A stretch of DNA of 64,000 bases from Heterobasidion occidentale (lineage: Eukaryota > Basidiomycota > Agaricomycetes > Russulales > Bondarzewiaceae): assembly GCA_039111635.1 (NCBI GenBank), contig JBCAQO010000014.1, positions 930,001 through 994,000 of the forward strand, in the 5' to 3' direction. Shown here piece after piece: positions 33,058 to 45,627 of the stretch (positions are counted from its first letter, which is position 1; each line of letters opens with the position of its first letter). A program made the position numbers and the translations under genes. The notes under the pieces are model-generated. The model was not told where the DNA came from. It saw nothing but the letters and a program-made list of their open reading frames with translations, and did not search any database.

Positions 33058-35190
33058 ATGAGAGAGATCATCTATATTCAAGCAGGATCGCTTTCAAATC
33101 ATATTGGAACACATTTCTGGAATGCTCAGCAGAGCTACTTCACTTATAGCGACGACGAGGAAGTCGTAATCAACCACGACATCTCCTTTAGAGAGGGTCT
33201 CTCTCCGCAGGTAAGCAAAGTTCCGTATTCCCATTTTGTTGCTACTCTGATGTGCCATGCTTTAGGGAGGCTCGACGTACTGTCCTCGATTGCTTGTATT
33301 TGACAGAAAAGGTGAGTTCAACGGCTATCTCACTTAGATGTTCCTGATGCCAATCCATGTGCAGAAAATTTCGGCGCTCTCTCTGTGGGTATAGATGCAT
33401 CCGAAGAAACTGAACAGGATCCGACACTCCTTTGGTGAGTTTTCTTCATGCCAGTGAAGTGGCAGTTGTCATCAAACCTGGACAGGAATGGCGCTGTTCT
33501 CGAGGTCCGGCAGGATCCTATACCTGAAGCTACATACCAGACTCTTCTAGACCAAGAAGTAGATGATGATCCAGATCGGTCGCAGGATCCAGTACAGGAC
33601 GAGCCTGTGCAAGCTCTGCGCAGCTCGGACGTCCGTTACTGGTCAGATTTCAACGCGTCTACTACGTGCCGCGGACCATCCAAAAGCTACCAGATGTAGC
33701 CGAATGGGAGAACACAGAAGGGAACTGGCAGCTGAGTAAAGACACCTTCGAGCGTTATGACACAGTGATTGGAGACCATTTTTTGATGTACTGGACATCG
33801 CTGACAATGGTGTGTCCCATTAGGAGACATCTTTGATGGAAGAGCCGTTCCGCCTCTTCGTTGAAGAATGTGATACTCTCCAAGTAAGTCTATATAAACG
33901 TGGATACACATTCTCAATTAACACGACCTTGATGAGGGTATTCACGTCACTGTGGATAACGCAACCTTCGGTGCCTTTATAGACGCTTTTCTCACTTCTT
34001 TTAGGGACGAGTTTTCTAAGCTTCCTTCACTGGTATTTCCTATGCTGTCGAATGCCGTCCCCGGTCACATTGATGTCGACTCAGTGAGCCTCATTGTAGC
34101 ATCGCCTATGACCGGTTCTCATGCCTCCGGTAGATGGCAGGGATCAGAAAAGCCGTGAATGATGCGATGTGTCTGCGAGGCTTGAACGAGATATCTTCCA
34201 TGAATATCCCTCTCCAAAACCCTCTGAACTGGAGAGGAGGTCCTTGGTTAGATGGGCTTGATCTAGATGTACGCATCCCAGGTATGACTCTGGTATCTCC
34301 GACCCTGATGGCCGCCTATTCTTCCAGCTCCGGTCGCCCTACGAGGTCTCCGCAGTCCTGTCTGCACATATTGAAACAGCTACGCTTCCCCTCAGGTTAG
34401 GCCATTTGCCTCTTTCTGTCTGTTTGTCTTCATTTGCCTCAATCACGTACTACAGACTCAAAAGTCCGACTGCTCTGCCGCAGCTCTGCAAACAATCAAA
34501 CTACTTCGGCAACACCCCGTTCGCCGAACTATGTGGTGCCTTTCCGGTACTCAATGCTGAGCTACTTGACGAGCATACGTACAACTTTACTGGGTTTCAA
34601 TCAGAGGTGCGTGTCGAGTCTTGTCGCGCTCTGATAATCTCACCAATCTTTGGTGCTCAGGAGAAGCTACCCCTTTTCCGCACGGGCGTAGCGCGGGGGT
34701 TCGCTGAAATAGAGAGACACCAGTACGATGAATTTTCTCAAGGTTTGAAGCTCCGAGGCGCTTTAGTGTCGAGGTACGATCGCAGTATCTTCTCTTCACT
34801 CATCTCATTGGTCTGCACGGCACATATTCTAGTATCCATACGTCGATTGGGTACCCTCTTCCCACGTCGTTCCCGTCATTCTTCCGTGCACAGCATCTGA
34901 ACGCTGTCCAAAGACGGACATCGCGCGGAATCGTTGCCCCTCCTCGCTCTGCGTCTGTCCTTTCCTCGCTTGAGCTCTCGGGGGCGGTACCGTCACTCTT
35001 CGAACGCTACGCAACATTGATTGAAGATTGCATCAGACGAAAGGTGGATTGGCAAGTGATTGGAGTGGGGATCGATGATGATGGGGTGCGGGAGTTGAGA
35101 AATGACTTGTGGACTCTGAGCGATAATCACCGCGCGGGAGAAGGTAACGGCGATGACACCGACGAAATGGGGGAGGACGAAGAGACCTGA
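33058..35190 (+). CDS. DML1: DML1/Misato mitochondrial inheritance protein (copy in contig A, with disruptions)
   Basis: Dml1/Misato is a tubulin-like protein needed for mitochondrial distribution. The N-terminus IIYIQAGSLSNHIGTHFWN mirrors the tubulin start. Exons 33058-33210, 33266-33311, 33365-33434, 33486-33883, 33937-34083, 34134-34268, 34328-34395, 34456-34606, 34661-34773 and 34833-35190 are supported. Family lines include RKAVNDAMCLRGLNEISSMN, SPYEVSAVLSAHIETATLPL and YPLPTSFPSFFRAQHLN. Exon 4 has two apparent one-T losses (near 33646 and 33780) and an in-frame TAG at 33821-33823 where CAG would fit. These lie just outside the duplicated stretch, so the window offers no second reading. 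Confidence 0.85.
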
Positions 35191-35865
35191 TTCTTGTGCA
35201 TCGGTCTCGGTTCTATGTGTCATGTATCTCCAGACCTGTGTCCGGCTACTGTCCGGCTTCGATCACAGGTTTCTGAATAAAGTTGAAGACCAGCGAGCGA
35301 AGTTTCATACTCAGTGCTGCCCTCGATGGCAGCCGTTGAGACTCGGATGAATTTATTTTAACACAGAGTCCATCAGATTTCGATCGAATGCTCGTCACTG
35401 CTGTGCAGATATCCTCGTGTGCATCGACAGTAAGGAACTCGTCGGGTTTATTGATCTATGATTGACTACTGAGGCTGTATCCAAGAGCGCCCACTTTGGA
35501 AGATAGGAGCAGATGGCAGTGAGACAATGGGATAGCCTTCGACCGGATTCGATACCAGCAAGCGCCTGCGACATGAATACGACGGCTGCGGCCGCGAACG
35601 ATGGCGACCAACTCACTTGCACACTGCCAGCTCCAGCCGACTCACACTTTTGTCCCAAATTACCCGTCATCGCTCCATGTGCTCCGGTTCCGCTGGGCGC
35701 GCCGACACTGCCACGTTTCTGAAGACGATTCCATGAGCGCGGGCTCTGACTCAGGTCCAGCATATAAAATACCTTTGGAGAGATCGCATTCGCATAGATA
35801 ACAACCCCCTCCCGAATCCTCGCGCCCATACAGAGAACTCAGCCTTCCCATAGCAGCGCGCAATA
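35191..35865. promoter_or_regulatory. DUF6699 gene promoter region (copy 1)
   Basis: Between the DML1 stop and the next start. TATAAAAT lies at 35763-35770, about 100 nt upstream of the ATG. The same element is in copy 2 at about 45525. No gene was recognised inside. Confidence 0.55.
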
Positions 35866-36742
35866 ATGGCTAACCTCTACCCTGGTTGGATGCCATATCC
35901 ATACCCACCATACTATCAGTTCCCTCCTACGCCTGGCAATGCGCGAAGGGAGTGGCAAGCAGGAGGTCGTAGCCCAGGTCACGCGAACATCCCTCTGCCG
36001 CCATTTGCACCTGGTCAGGACTATCCCCCATATCCATATGAACCCTTTCCGCGAGGTCGAAGACGCTCCTTCGACGCCTCGTACCTTCATCCCAACCAAT
36101 GGCCCTATTGGAATCCCCAGCCCCCACCAAACCCCCCGCCTAGTCCCTACCATACACCCTACTCCTGGCTGTTTCACCCCTCCACCACTTCCCCAACCCC
36201 AGATTCACACGCTCTTCAACGGAGACTCTCCCAGCCAGTACCTCCTCTTCGATCTCTCTGCGCACACGCTCACCGCTAGGCGACGAATTAACGCTACGCA
36301 GACGGTCGCCGTGACACCATATGACCTCGATCAGCCAGCGTCGAACCCCGAGATTGCGCGTCTTCTGATCGTGTGCGACGCGATCCCACAGTGGAAGCTT
36401 GATCTGCACGTCACGAGCACGGGACTGCTGCCGGCGCGTCGCGAGCGCCCCGCAATCCCGTTCATCACGGTCGGCGACGTACTTCACGGGCTGCACGTTC
36501 ATTTGCACAAACCAGTCACGCACGAAGAGTGGGGGCAGCTCTCGTCATCTCAGGAGACCGACGTCTCGAGGGCGTATACCAAGCGCTATAAGGCGTATCC
36601 TCCCTTACAGCAGCAGCAGCAGAGGGAGGGTGTGAAGCGCGTTGACTTCCTGTTGCGGAACCACTACTTTAAAGGGCTGGTATGGGCGTCTCCGGAGAAT
36701 GGCGTGGAAAGAATGAAGCTCCTCGTTGGGCCTTCATCGTAA
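35866..36742 (+). CDS. DUF6699 domain protein, right-arm paralogue (contig A copy, one-base insertion)
   Basis: Same gene as 45628-46503. Near 36178 this copy reads one extra C in a C run, breaking the frame between WLFHP and PQIHTLFNG. The contig B copy is uninterrupted, so this break is an assembly or base-call error, not decay. Confidence 0.8.
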
Positions 36743-37128
36743 ACTTCGATACCCCTTCTTTTCTTTTCAACGGGCTTTACAAGATATGATGGTTTCCTCA
36801 GTATGTCAGTTTTTGAAGCTCTTCTTCAGTATCATCAGATATTTTCCAACCGCCTTCGCTTTCTTTCACGTATCCTTCTTTGGTTTCCTTGGGTTTCCGG
36901 CTACCTAGATTACAAACGTCCTTAATACGCGTACCCACGCATATACCCGACGCCCGTACTATGCCTACGTTTTCATTCATGTGGAGGTGTATTCTGTGTA
37001 ATTTTATGAATGTTTATGACCCAAGCCTTGGCTCGATACGACTAGCCCATCAAATCTCGGCCAATGTCAGTGAATAGTTTGAAAACAGACATGAAAATGG
37101 GGTCATCTAATAGCTACGAATCTATGGA

Positions 37129-38528
37129 TCAAGATGAGGCTGTAGGATCGATACCCAACTCGACCTCGCGCCGCAAAATATCATCTATAGTACTTTCCAG
37201 TGTTTCTTTCCAGCCAATATATTCCGTCAGCCCAATCAACCTCGCAGCACTGCTGGCATCATACGTGACCGTATCGTATACCTTCTCTGTGCCTGTGATA
37301 ACAGGCAGCCTATCCTTGAGCTCGGGGCGCTTCTGCGCCAAATACTCTACCGCTTCTTTCCAAGTGAATTTGCCGCCAGAGATGATGATCCTGTTCGGCT
37401 TGGCGGAAGGAGCGACATTGAGCGCTAGGATATGAGCGCGTGCGACGTCATTGACGTGGATGAAGGAGGTGATGTGTGGTTTTTGGTCGTGCAGAGGGCG
37501 CCCTTTGGGACCTTGAATGAGCGTGTATATGAAAGAGTTCGTCCCTTCGGCAGGTTTACTCGGGAACTGGCCATGGCCTCCGGGACCATATATCGCAGAA
37601 GGAATCACTAGATAGACGATCATAACCATCGTATGAGTTGACGGTGGTATCTGATGTTGGGAATTGACTTGCCCGATGCGACACTGATCTCCGGATTCTC
37701 TTTCGCAAACTTCCATACCGCTTCTTCTGCGAGCTTCTTGGAAACGCAGTATGCGTCATATAGTGTGGCATGAGGACCCGATGCTTCCTCGTAAGTCTGG
37801 GGTGTCCAGTCTACCATGAAAATCGTGAGTGGATGTCCTTCTGCATTCGAAACTTGACAGACCATCTTCGCCGAGTGTGATGTCTTGCCACAGGGTTTCG
37901 TCACGAGATAGGGCGGAGACGCTACCAGTCACGACAACTTTCCTAACGCCTGCATCGAGCGCGTACCTGAGGACCCTTTCGGTTCCGGTAATAGCGCTCT
38001 GTAGTGATCAAAAAAATAAGCGAACAGGCCGAGACATGTACATGTTCCATACCCTCAAAATCTCGGCAGCAGGAGTGCCTGATAAAGGGATGGGTGAGCC
38101 AACGTGCACGAGGACGTCGACACCTAAAAATAAAGCGCACGAGCCCCGAAATAATTATTGTTTACGAACCGGTCAACGAGAAAGACGATGACAGACCTTT
38201 GAAAGCATCTGTCAAGTCTGATGCAGCGAGGTCGTCCACTACAGCGACTTCGAACTCGGCCCCGAGGTTGTCAAACACAGAACGGAGGTGTCCTGCCTTA
38301 GCAGATCGTGCGGTCCTGTAAGCATTGCTCGATGAATACATATGCACATCGTCGGCAAATGAAGACAAAGAATAACGAACCCCCGGACTTTGTAACCAGC
38401 ATCGAGCAGCTGGTCTACAATGACAGAGCCGAGGTAACCAGTTGCACCAGTGACCTAAACATATGCAGGCAGATAAGTACGGACAACAACAAGAGAAAGG
38501 TTGAGTTTTTTACAAGGGCTAGAGGCAT
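37129..38528 (-). CDS. NAD(P)-dependent SDR, dihydroflavonol/cinnamoyl-CoA reductase-like (contig A copy)
   Basis: Extended SDR that should reduce a ketone, aldehyde or CoA-ester carbonyl with NADPH; substrate unknown. Exons 38514-38528, 38381-38454, 38197-38315, 38053-38123, 37863-37998, 37673-37810 and 37129-37607 give 343 residues. The Rossmann motif TGATGYLGS starts at residue 7. The catalytic pair is Y159 and K163 (YDAYCVSKK). Other lines are VDVLVHVGSPIPL, AIYGPGGHGQFPS and HVNDVARAHILAL. Intron 6 (37608-37672) is GC-AG with the strong donor G|GCAAGT, conserved in the left pseudogene. It is intact in both contig copies. It faces away from the DUF6699 gene. Confidence 0.88.
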
Positions 38529-38940
38529 TCTAAATTTGCTTTCAAGTGAGGCGAGGGGGTAAGGTGGTGGGATAGCTGTTGTTTCGCAGTGCTTTGATTA
38601 AATATTCGCACATTGATTGCAGAAGTTCATGAATGCGGATGAATAAGTCAATTTTGGTGTCTGACTCAGTAGCGCCAGGTAGCGCCTTACAGATCCAGTC
38701 ATTGCTGGGTGGGCCTGGGTGACAAGGGCGTCTATGAACTCTGAGTCAGCTCCTGATCGCGAAAAATTTCTGATGTGATGCCATCTAGTATAGTTATCAA
38801 CGTAAGAAAGCAGAAGAGGCCTGATCTTGGCCGGAACAGTTCCTCGGGAAGGACAACATCGGCCTCAAACCCAAAAATCCATGAATATTTGACACAGTAT
38901 GCCAAGAGGTATGTTTTACAGGGGGAGGACCACTCAGCTC

Positions 38941-41900
38941 TCAGGGCAAGACCAATATTGGTCCAATCGCGCTAGGAGTTGCCTTCCCAGGTAGCGCAGG
39001 CTGCTCCTCCGCCTCCTCCAAGCCGGATCCCCCTTTCCCCGCAGTGCTACTCTCGCCTCTAGCCTCTCTCCGTGTGTCCACAATTGTCACTATTTCGCCA
39101 ACCCCCTCTGGTGGAGCCGGAGTACCACCTTCTGACGAAGGGGCCAGAGCCTTGCGCTTATCTGTTACAACAACCTTCGGAATGTGAACGAACCCACACT
39201 CAATGGGCACGAATGTCCACGCAAGGCGCTCCTCTGCACCGGGAAGAAGAGTCGGAACGCGTCCACTGCGCAAGCCTGCAGCGATGAAGGCGTCAGAAGT
39301 ATCTGTCTCGAGTTGCACGGTGACTGTAGCCGTGCGTGTTGGATGACGGTTGCGGATTGTGAGATATGCATGAAACGGCACATGAAGTCTAGCGGAGGAA
39401 GGAAGATCTAGAAGCGCGATCAACTCATCCTTCGGGGGACGTAGCACAGGCAGAGGGAACACAGTTGTGCAGAGGGGACCGTGGTCTCCGTTGGTAAGGA
39501 CCCTGTCTGAAGCTTGAGCATGTTTAGGTCTGGGTGGAATTATGAAAGCTCACCTTCGCCATGTGAGCTCATATTCGCCTGGTGCTGCAATGGCATCTTC
39601 CTCGAGTGGATCATCTTCGGGGGCTAGACTCACGTGGCAAACTGCCGAGAACTCATCTCCTGGGAGCCACTCTGGAAAGGGAGAGGGGTGGCATCAATGC
39701 CAAATCCTTGTATCAAAGACATAAATATCATACCAGATGCGATGTCATCTTCATCATCGTCGAGAGAACAGTCAAGGACCTTCGCATGCGAGCCGTTCTG
39801 TCATCGTTTGTAAGATAGGCTCTGGACAAACAAATTGAAATTGTATGCGTACCTTCCTGACCAATCTCACTTTCTCAACACTCAAACTCCAAGGACCAAC
39901 ACATTCCCACCTCGCCTCCACCTGGGCTTCTCCGCCATCAGTGTCGTCCCAATACTCGTCTTCGTAACTCTTCAAATCGATCAAGCCAGCAGACGATCGA
40001 TGCGCCCGGGTATACTTGACGTCAAACGCCATCTTCATCGCGTTCACCGTTGGTATCACTAGTGTCTGCAAGCTCTCGCTCGTATCGGAGTGATCTATTG
40101 ACGGACTTGGAGGCGATATTGGGCTCGCAGCCTTGTTTGCTGTGGTGAACGTTCGTGATTGAATGGATATATCGAGGATGCGATCTCCACTGGCGCCAGT
40201 GTTCGTGAGGTGCAATATTTTGAGAACGGTCACACCAGGAGATATTGCACCCAGATCGACACCTTTGATGAGTCCGGAGGATCGCTCCTCATCTATCCGA
40301 ATGTCGTTCACTACCGGAAGTCAGCACTGAACTCCATTCACAAAATCGAAACGCGACATACTAGCTTCATCTATTTCGGTCGGCTGAAGCAGCACGTCAA
40401 GGACGACATTGAGAACACGGGTGTCCAAATTTGTGATGTCGATGGTGATCGGATACTCTTCATCCAAGTACGCAGGGGCATGATGTGAAAGCGATACCTG
40501 CAGAAGGTGAGGCCGGTGATGGACACTGTAAAAGAGCAAAAGAAAGTCTTTCAAAGAGGGTACGCAGCAAGACGAACGAGACCTCTCACGTTATCTCCGA
40601 GCTGTTATTTCGGCGAACTGGCACGTACTTTACGGGTTCGACAGACATCAACCACCTGGGGTTCTTCACTGTGCCCTCGCGGACCGAAGACAGTTCTACG
40701 GGTATCTCTACGGTCCAGCTACCTTCTTGGAGTGTCAGCACTGCTTTCGATATCTGAGTTCAGACTCCCATCAAAGAGATATTCAGTGGCCAAGAGTGTG
40801 TAACATACGGTGATCGTTGTCGGAACGTCCGAAGCTATGGTACCGGCGAACACAATCGTCGAACCGCGGCCCCACCTGAGAACTGCCTCTGTCTCGTGCA
40901 CGTTGGAGGCCAACTCGGCAGGTATGATGCCCAAGTCGACTTTCCTTAGGGCATAATCACCAACATTGGGGACGTCACCAGCCGAGTGGTGGATGACGAA
41001 CGGGTGCGTCGAAGTAGAGAAATAGATTGACAAGGACGAAAACGTCAAAGAAGAGAGAGAAATGTGCTTTGGTGTGGCCAAAGATAGCTGGAAGGCGGAC
41101 GGCTCGTCGACGGTGGCCTCGGCATTCCAAAACATGACATTCGAGTCGACTACCCAGCATGTCAGCGAGATAAAGTAGCGGAAGCATCCAGGTCATACTT
41201 ACAGATGGGCTCGGACTCGGCAAGGTCCACTACCAACGCATCGTTCGGAGTGGAAGGGACTGTGCTCTGATATGTCACGTCAGGCAAGCGGTAAGGAACA
41301 GACGTGATGGTGTGCTGACCCGGAGAACAGCAAGCAAATCCTCTTCAATCGAAGCATCCTCGTCGTTTTCAGATATTGTTCCTGTTAGCGGGTTGAATGA
41401 GGAGCCATGACTTGACAAATTTAAATCCAGACCGACCATGTCCCAGCATTTCGACCAACAATTTAACACTGAGCTCGACGTCCCCAAGCTGTTGAGCACA
41501 TCGATACCACGTCCATAGAAGGGGGCGGATCATTGATCCCCACTTCTCACGACGGTACGTGCGCGCTATACGTTCAAAGAAACTGATTGTCACACACGTT
41601 AGTCATGGGCTATAGGACGAAGGTAGAGAGGATTTTTACAACGCACCGTACGGCCATATCAAATTTACCTGATTCATGGTACGTTTGTGCAATCCGATAT
41701 GCTATGTGCAGCGTCAGGCGGCCCTGGCCTTGACCGTTAGAAGCACTGTGCTTCTTGAACAGTTCGTACGACTTGGTGTACATCTGTCTGGACTATTAGA
41801 CCAAGGCTTGATGACAAAATAAGTGTACTAGTCACCTCGAGTATGATGGTCAAATGGTCGACCTTCCTCTCATTCGCGAAACCTGGAGAGTTATTCTGCG

Positions 41901-43673
41901 CCGGGTTCTGCAACGCCCGTTTCTCGAAAAACATCCAGCGACTCAAGGCCCTTAAAAAACTCACCGTTTCTACCATTGCCAGATACTGCTCCCTCCGTTT
42001 TTCCGTCGCCCTCGCGGACATATAGTAATAAAAGCCTGGATGCTGCAACGCTTGGCTCGGATTCAACCCAAGCACCCGCATCGCGTCAACCTCCAATATC
42101 CCGCGCTGAGTGTTCTGCAATGAGGCAGCCACTGCCGCCGGCGATGGCGTCGCGACTGGCGCGTGCGTCGGCAGCGTCAACGTCGATCTGGTGCCCTGCT
42201 CGAGCAGTTCCGCAAAGATTCGATGTCTATCAAGAAGAGCGAACGCAGAAACAAAAGCAAGTGTCAGAAATGGATGTAATAGACATGGTAAGGTGTCCAC
42301 TTGCTGTCTCGCGATCCAGCTCCAAAACTCGAATGTCTCCTCGCCGATGCCCCACCCGCGCGAAAAGTCGCCGAACTTGCGCATGTGGATGTTGTGCTGC
42401 GACAGCGCCAGTGCGTGCTCGTTGTTATACAAAAATAATTTGCAGATCTTGCCCACTAACATTAGAAGGGTACGTGAGACGAACGGAGTTATGGCCTCAC
42501 ACACCTTGATGTTGATACAATCGGTGAGTACTTTGGCCTCTGCCCACCGCTTTGTCCTAGGCGGTAATATCGCTGTAGACCCAAACATATTGGTCACAGT
42601 CGAATACGCATCCTGATAATGTCTTACGACTATCAATGCCGTGCACTCTATAGCGAACACACGAAAGAAAATCTTACTTGAGCGCAACCTCGTCTTCACC
42701 ACGAAACTCAGCGAAGCAAGCCATTTTATATTCGTATCGCACCGTCCACCCTTCAGGTCTGAGCGGGCGCGCGATGCCCGCAGACCCGATTGGAGACATG
42801 GGTCCGGCATACGAAGTTGTAGACTGCGCGTGTCGATTTCGCTTCCGGCGCACGCGCTTCGAGTGAGAAGTGTAGTACTCCACTGCTGGTTCGTATAAAG
42901 CTTGCTGGAGACTGGGAAGTTGTGCGTCAGTATAAAATGGGCTATGAAAAATGTTCGGGGAGATGTTACCTCTTCACGAAATCACTCAGCTCCGAGGGGC
43001 TGACAGGACTCAGTACAAACAGGGCGGCTCTCGAGTCGAGTCCGCTCTGCCTCCGAATAAACGTCAGCCTTGCATCCAATGCAGGGTCGTCTGCCAGCGG
43101 CTTGTCAGTGTCGATTATTATGTAATCAACCACGACTGACCTAGCATCCTCCTGCTCGCCATGAGGACAACAGTAAGTTTGATATTCCGCTCATTCGTCA
43201 ATTTCTTCCTCTGCGCGACCTCCGAAGACAGCTCCATATCTCGCCGCCGCTCCTCCTGTTCGCGTTCGCGTTCACGGTCGGGATCTTGCGCGTCTAGCGG
43301 CGATCGAGGTAGTTGCATAGGTGTCTCGTAGAGCTTCATGAATAAAACAAACACAGATGGAACAAGAGCTGTATGCTTCCGGACCCAGATAGGCGCGATC
43401 AAGCCGTCGGGATGGAGAGGTGAGGAAGGGGTCAGCGGCGATAAAGGCGAGTGCGCGTTAGTGTAGTGGGTGTCATCTGGAGGGGCAAGTTTGCGCGGCG
43501 GGAAGCGTACTTCCTGTGCGGTAAGTCAATAGATACTTCTGAGGTTCGTGGATAGGCATGGAACGCACTTTTCGACAAGGATGACCTGGAAAGTCTTGGA
43601 CTTTTCGGGCTGCCATATCGCGACCTTCCGCTGCGCGACCAGCGCGTCGCGTAGACGTAATGTGAGAACGGTG
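38941..43673 (-). CDS. TRAPPC11: TRAPPC11 (contig A copy, N-terminus lost at the gap)
   Basis: Same gene as 48702-53572; see that entry. The N-terminal codons fall in the N run. Several one- to four-base indels relative to contig B sit near 39460, 39520, 39560, 40490, 40630 and 40950, so neither copy alone gives a fully reliable protein. At 39556-39562 the left-arm relic agrees with this copy (it contains the gctc-flanking bases missing from contig B). Confidence 0.82.
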
Positions 43674-43773
43674 NNNNNNNNNNNNNNNNNNNNNNNNNNN
43701 NNNNNNNNNNNNNNNNNNNNNNNNNNNNNNNNNNNNNNNNNNNNNNNNNNNNNNNNNNNNNNNNNNNNNNNNN
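43674..43773. other. Assembly gap, 100 N
   Basis: Exactly 100 unknown bases, the usual placeholder for a gap of unknown size. Its flanks are the end and the start of the same 9.65 kb sequence, so the true gap is probably negative (an overlap). Confidence 0.97.
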
Positions 43774-44952
43774 GAGTTTCTAAGCTTCCTTCACTGGTAT
43801 TTCCTATGCTGTCGAATGCCGTCCCCGGTCACATTGATGTCGACTCAGTGAGCCTCATTGTAGCATCGCCTATGACCGGTTCTCATGCCTCCGGTAGATG
43901 GCAGGGATCAGAAAAGCCGTGAATGATGCGATGTGTCTGCGAGGCTTGAACGAGATATCTTCCATGAATATCCCTCTCCAAAACCCTCTGAACTGGAGAG
44001 GAGGTCCTTGGTTAGATGGGCTTGATCTAGATGTACGCATCCCAGGTATGACTCTGGTATCTCCGACCCTGATGGCCGCCTATTCTTCCAGCTCCGGTCG
44101 CCCTACGAGGTCTCCGCAGTCCTGTCTGCACATATTGAAACAGCTACGCTTCCCCTCAGGTTAGGCCATTTGCCTCTTTCTGTCTGTTTGTCTTCATTTG
44201 CCTCAATCACGTACTACAGACTCAAAAGTCCGACTGCTCTGCCGCAGCTCTGCAAACAATCAAACTACTTCGGCAACACCCCGTTCGCCGAACTATGTGG
44301 TGCCTTTCCGGTACTCAATGCTGAGCTACTTGACGAGCATACGTACAACTTTACTGGGTTTCAATCAGAGGTGCGTGTCGAGTCTTGTCGCGCTCTGATA
44401 ATCTCACCAATCTTTGGTGCTCAGGAGAAGCTACCCCTTTTCCGCACGGGCGTAGCCGGGGGTTCGCTGAAATAGAGAGACACCAGTACGATGAATTTTC
44501 TCAAGGTTTGAAGCTCCGAGGCGCTTTAGTGTCGAGGTACGATCGCAGTATCTTCTCTTCACTCATCTCATTGGTCTGCACGGCACATATTCTAGTATCC
44601 ATACGTCGATTGGGTACCCTCTTCCCACGTCGTTCCCGTCATTCTTCCGTGCACAGCATCTGAACGCTGTCCAAAGACGGACATCGCGCGGAATCGTTGC
44701 CCTCCTCGCTCTGCGTCTGTCCTTTCCTCGCTTGAGCTCTCGGGGGCGGTACCGTCACTCTTCGAACGCTACGCAACATTGATTGAAGATTGCATCAGAC
44801 GAAAGGTGGATTGGCAAGTGATTGGAGTGGGGATCGATGATGATGGGGTGCGGGAGTTGAGAAATGACTTGTGGACTCTGAGCGATAATCACCGCGCGGG
44901 AGAAGGTAACGGCGATGACACCGACGAAATGGGGGAGGACGAAGAGACCTGA
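43774..44952 (+). CDS. DML1: DML1/Misato, 3' part (contig B copy)
   Basis: C-terminal two thirds of the gene described at 33058, cut at the contig end. Relative to copy 1 it lacks a T at the very start, a base near 44449 (gtagccggggg versus gtagcgcggggg) and a C near 44701. Copy 1 is in frame at all three, so this version is the erroneous one. Confidence 0.85.
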
Positions 44953-45627
44953 TTCTTGTGCATCGGTCTCGGTTCTATGTGTCATGTATCTCCAGACCTG
45001 TGTCCGGCTACTGTCCGGCTTCGATCACAGGTTTCTGAATAAAGTTGAAGACCAGCGAGCGAAGTTTCATACTCAGTGCTGCCCTCGATGGCAGCCGTTG
45101 AGACTCGGATGAATTTATTTTAACACAGAGTCCATCAGATTTCGATCGAATGCTCGTCACTGCTGTGCAGATATCCTCGTGTGCATCGACAGTAAGGAAC
45201 TCGTCGGGTTTATTGATCTATGATTGACTACTGAGGCTGTATCCAAGAGCGCCCACTTTGGAAGATAGGAGCAGATGGCAGTGAGACAATGGGATAGCCT
45301 TCGACCGGATTCGATACCAGCAAGCGCCTGCGACATGAATACGACGGCTGCGGCCGCGAACGATGGCGACCAACTCACTTGCACACTGCCAGCTCCAGCC
45401 GACTCACACTTTTGTCCCAAATTACCCGTCATCGCTCCATGTGCTCCGGTTCCGCTGGGCGCGCCGACACTGCCACGTTTCTGAAGACGATTCCATGAGC
45501 GCGGGCTCTGACTCAGGTCCAGCATATAAAATACCTTTGGAGAGATCGCATTCGCATAGATAACAACCCCCTCCCGAATCCTCGCGCCCATACAGAGAAC
45601 TCAGCCTTCCCATAGCAGCGCGCAATA

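Larger units (their letters stand above)
34009..43673. repeat. Direct duplicate, copy 1 (end of contig A)
   Basis: 9,665 nt nearly identical to 43774-53423 and ending exactly at the N run. By eye the copies differ by roughly 20 small indels, mostly in homopolymers, and very few substitutions (for example near 42274 and 42285). This is best read as an unmerged contig overlap. Confidence 0.9.
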
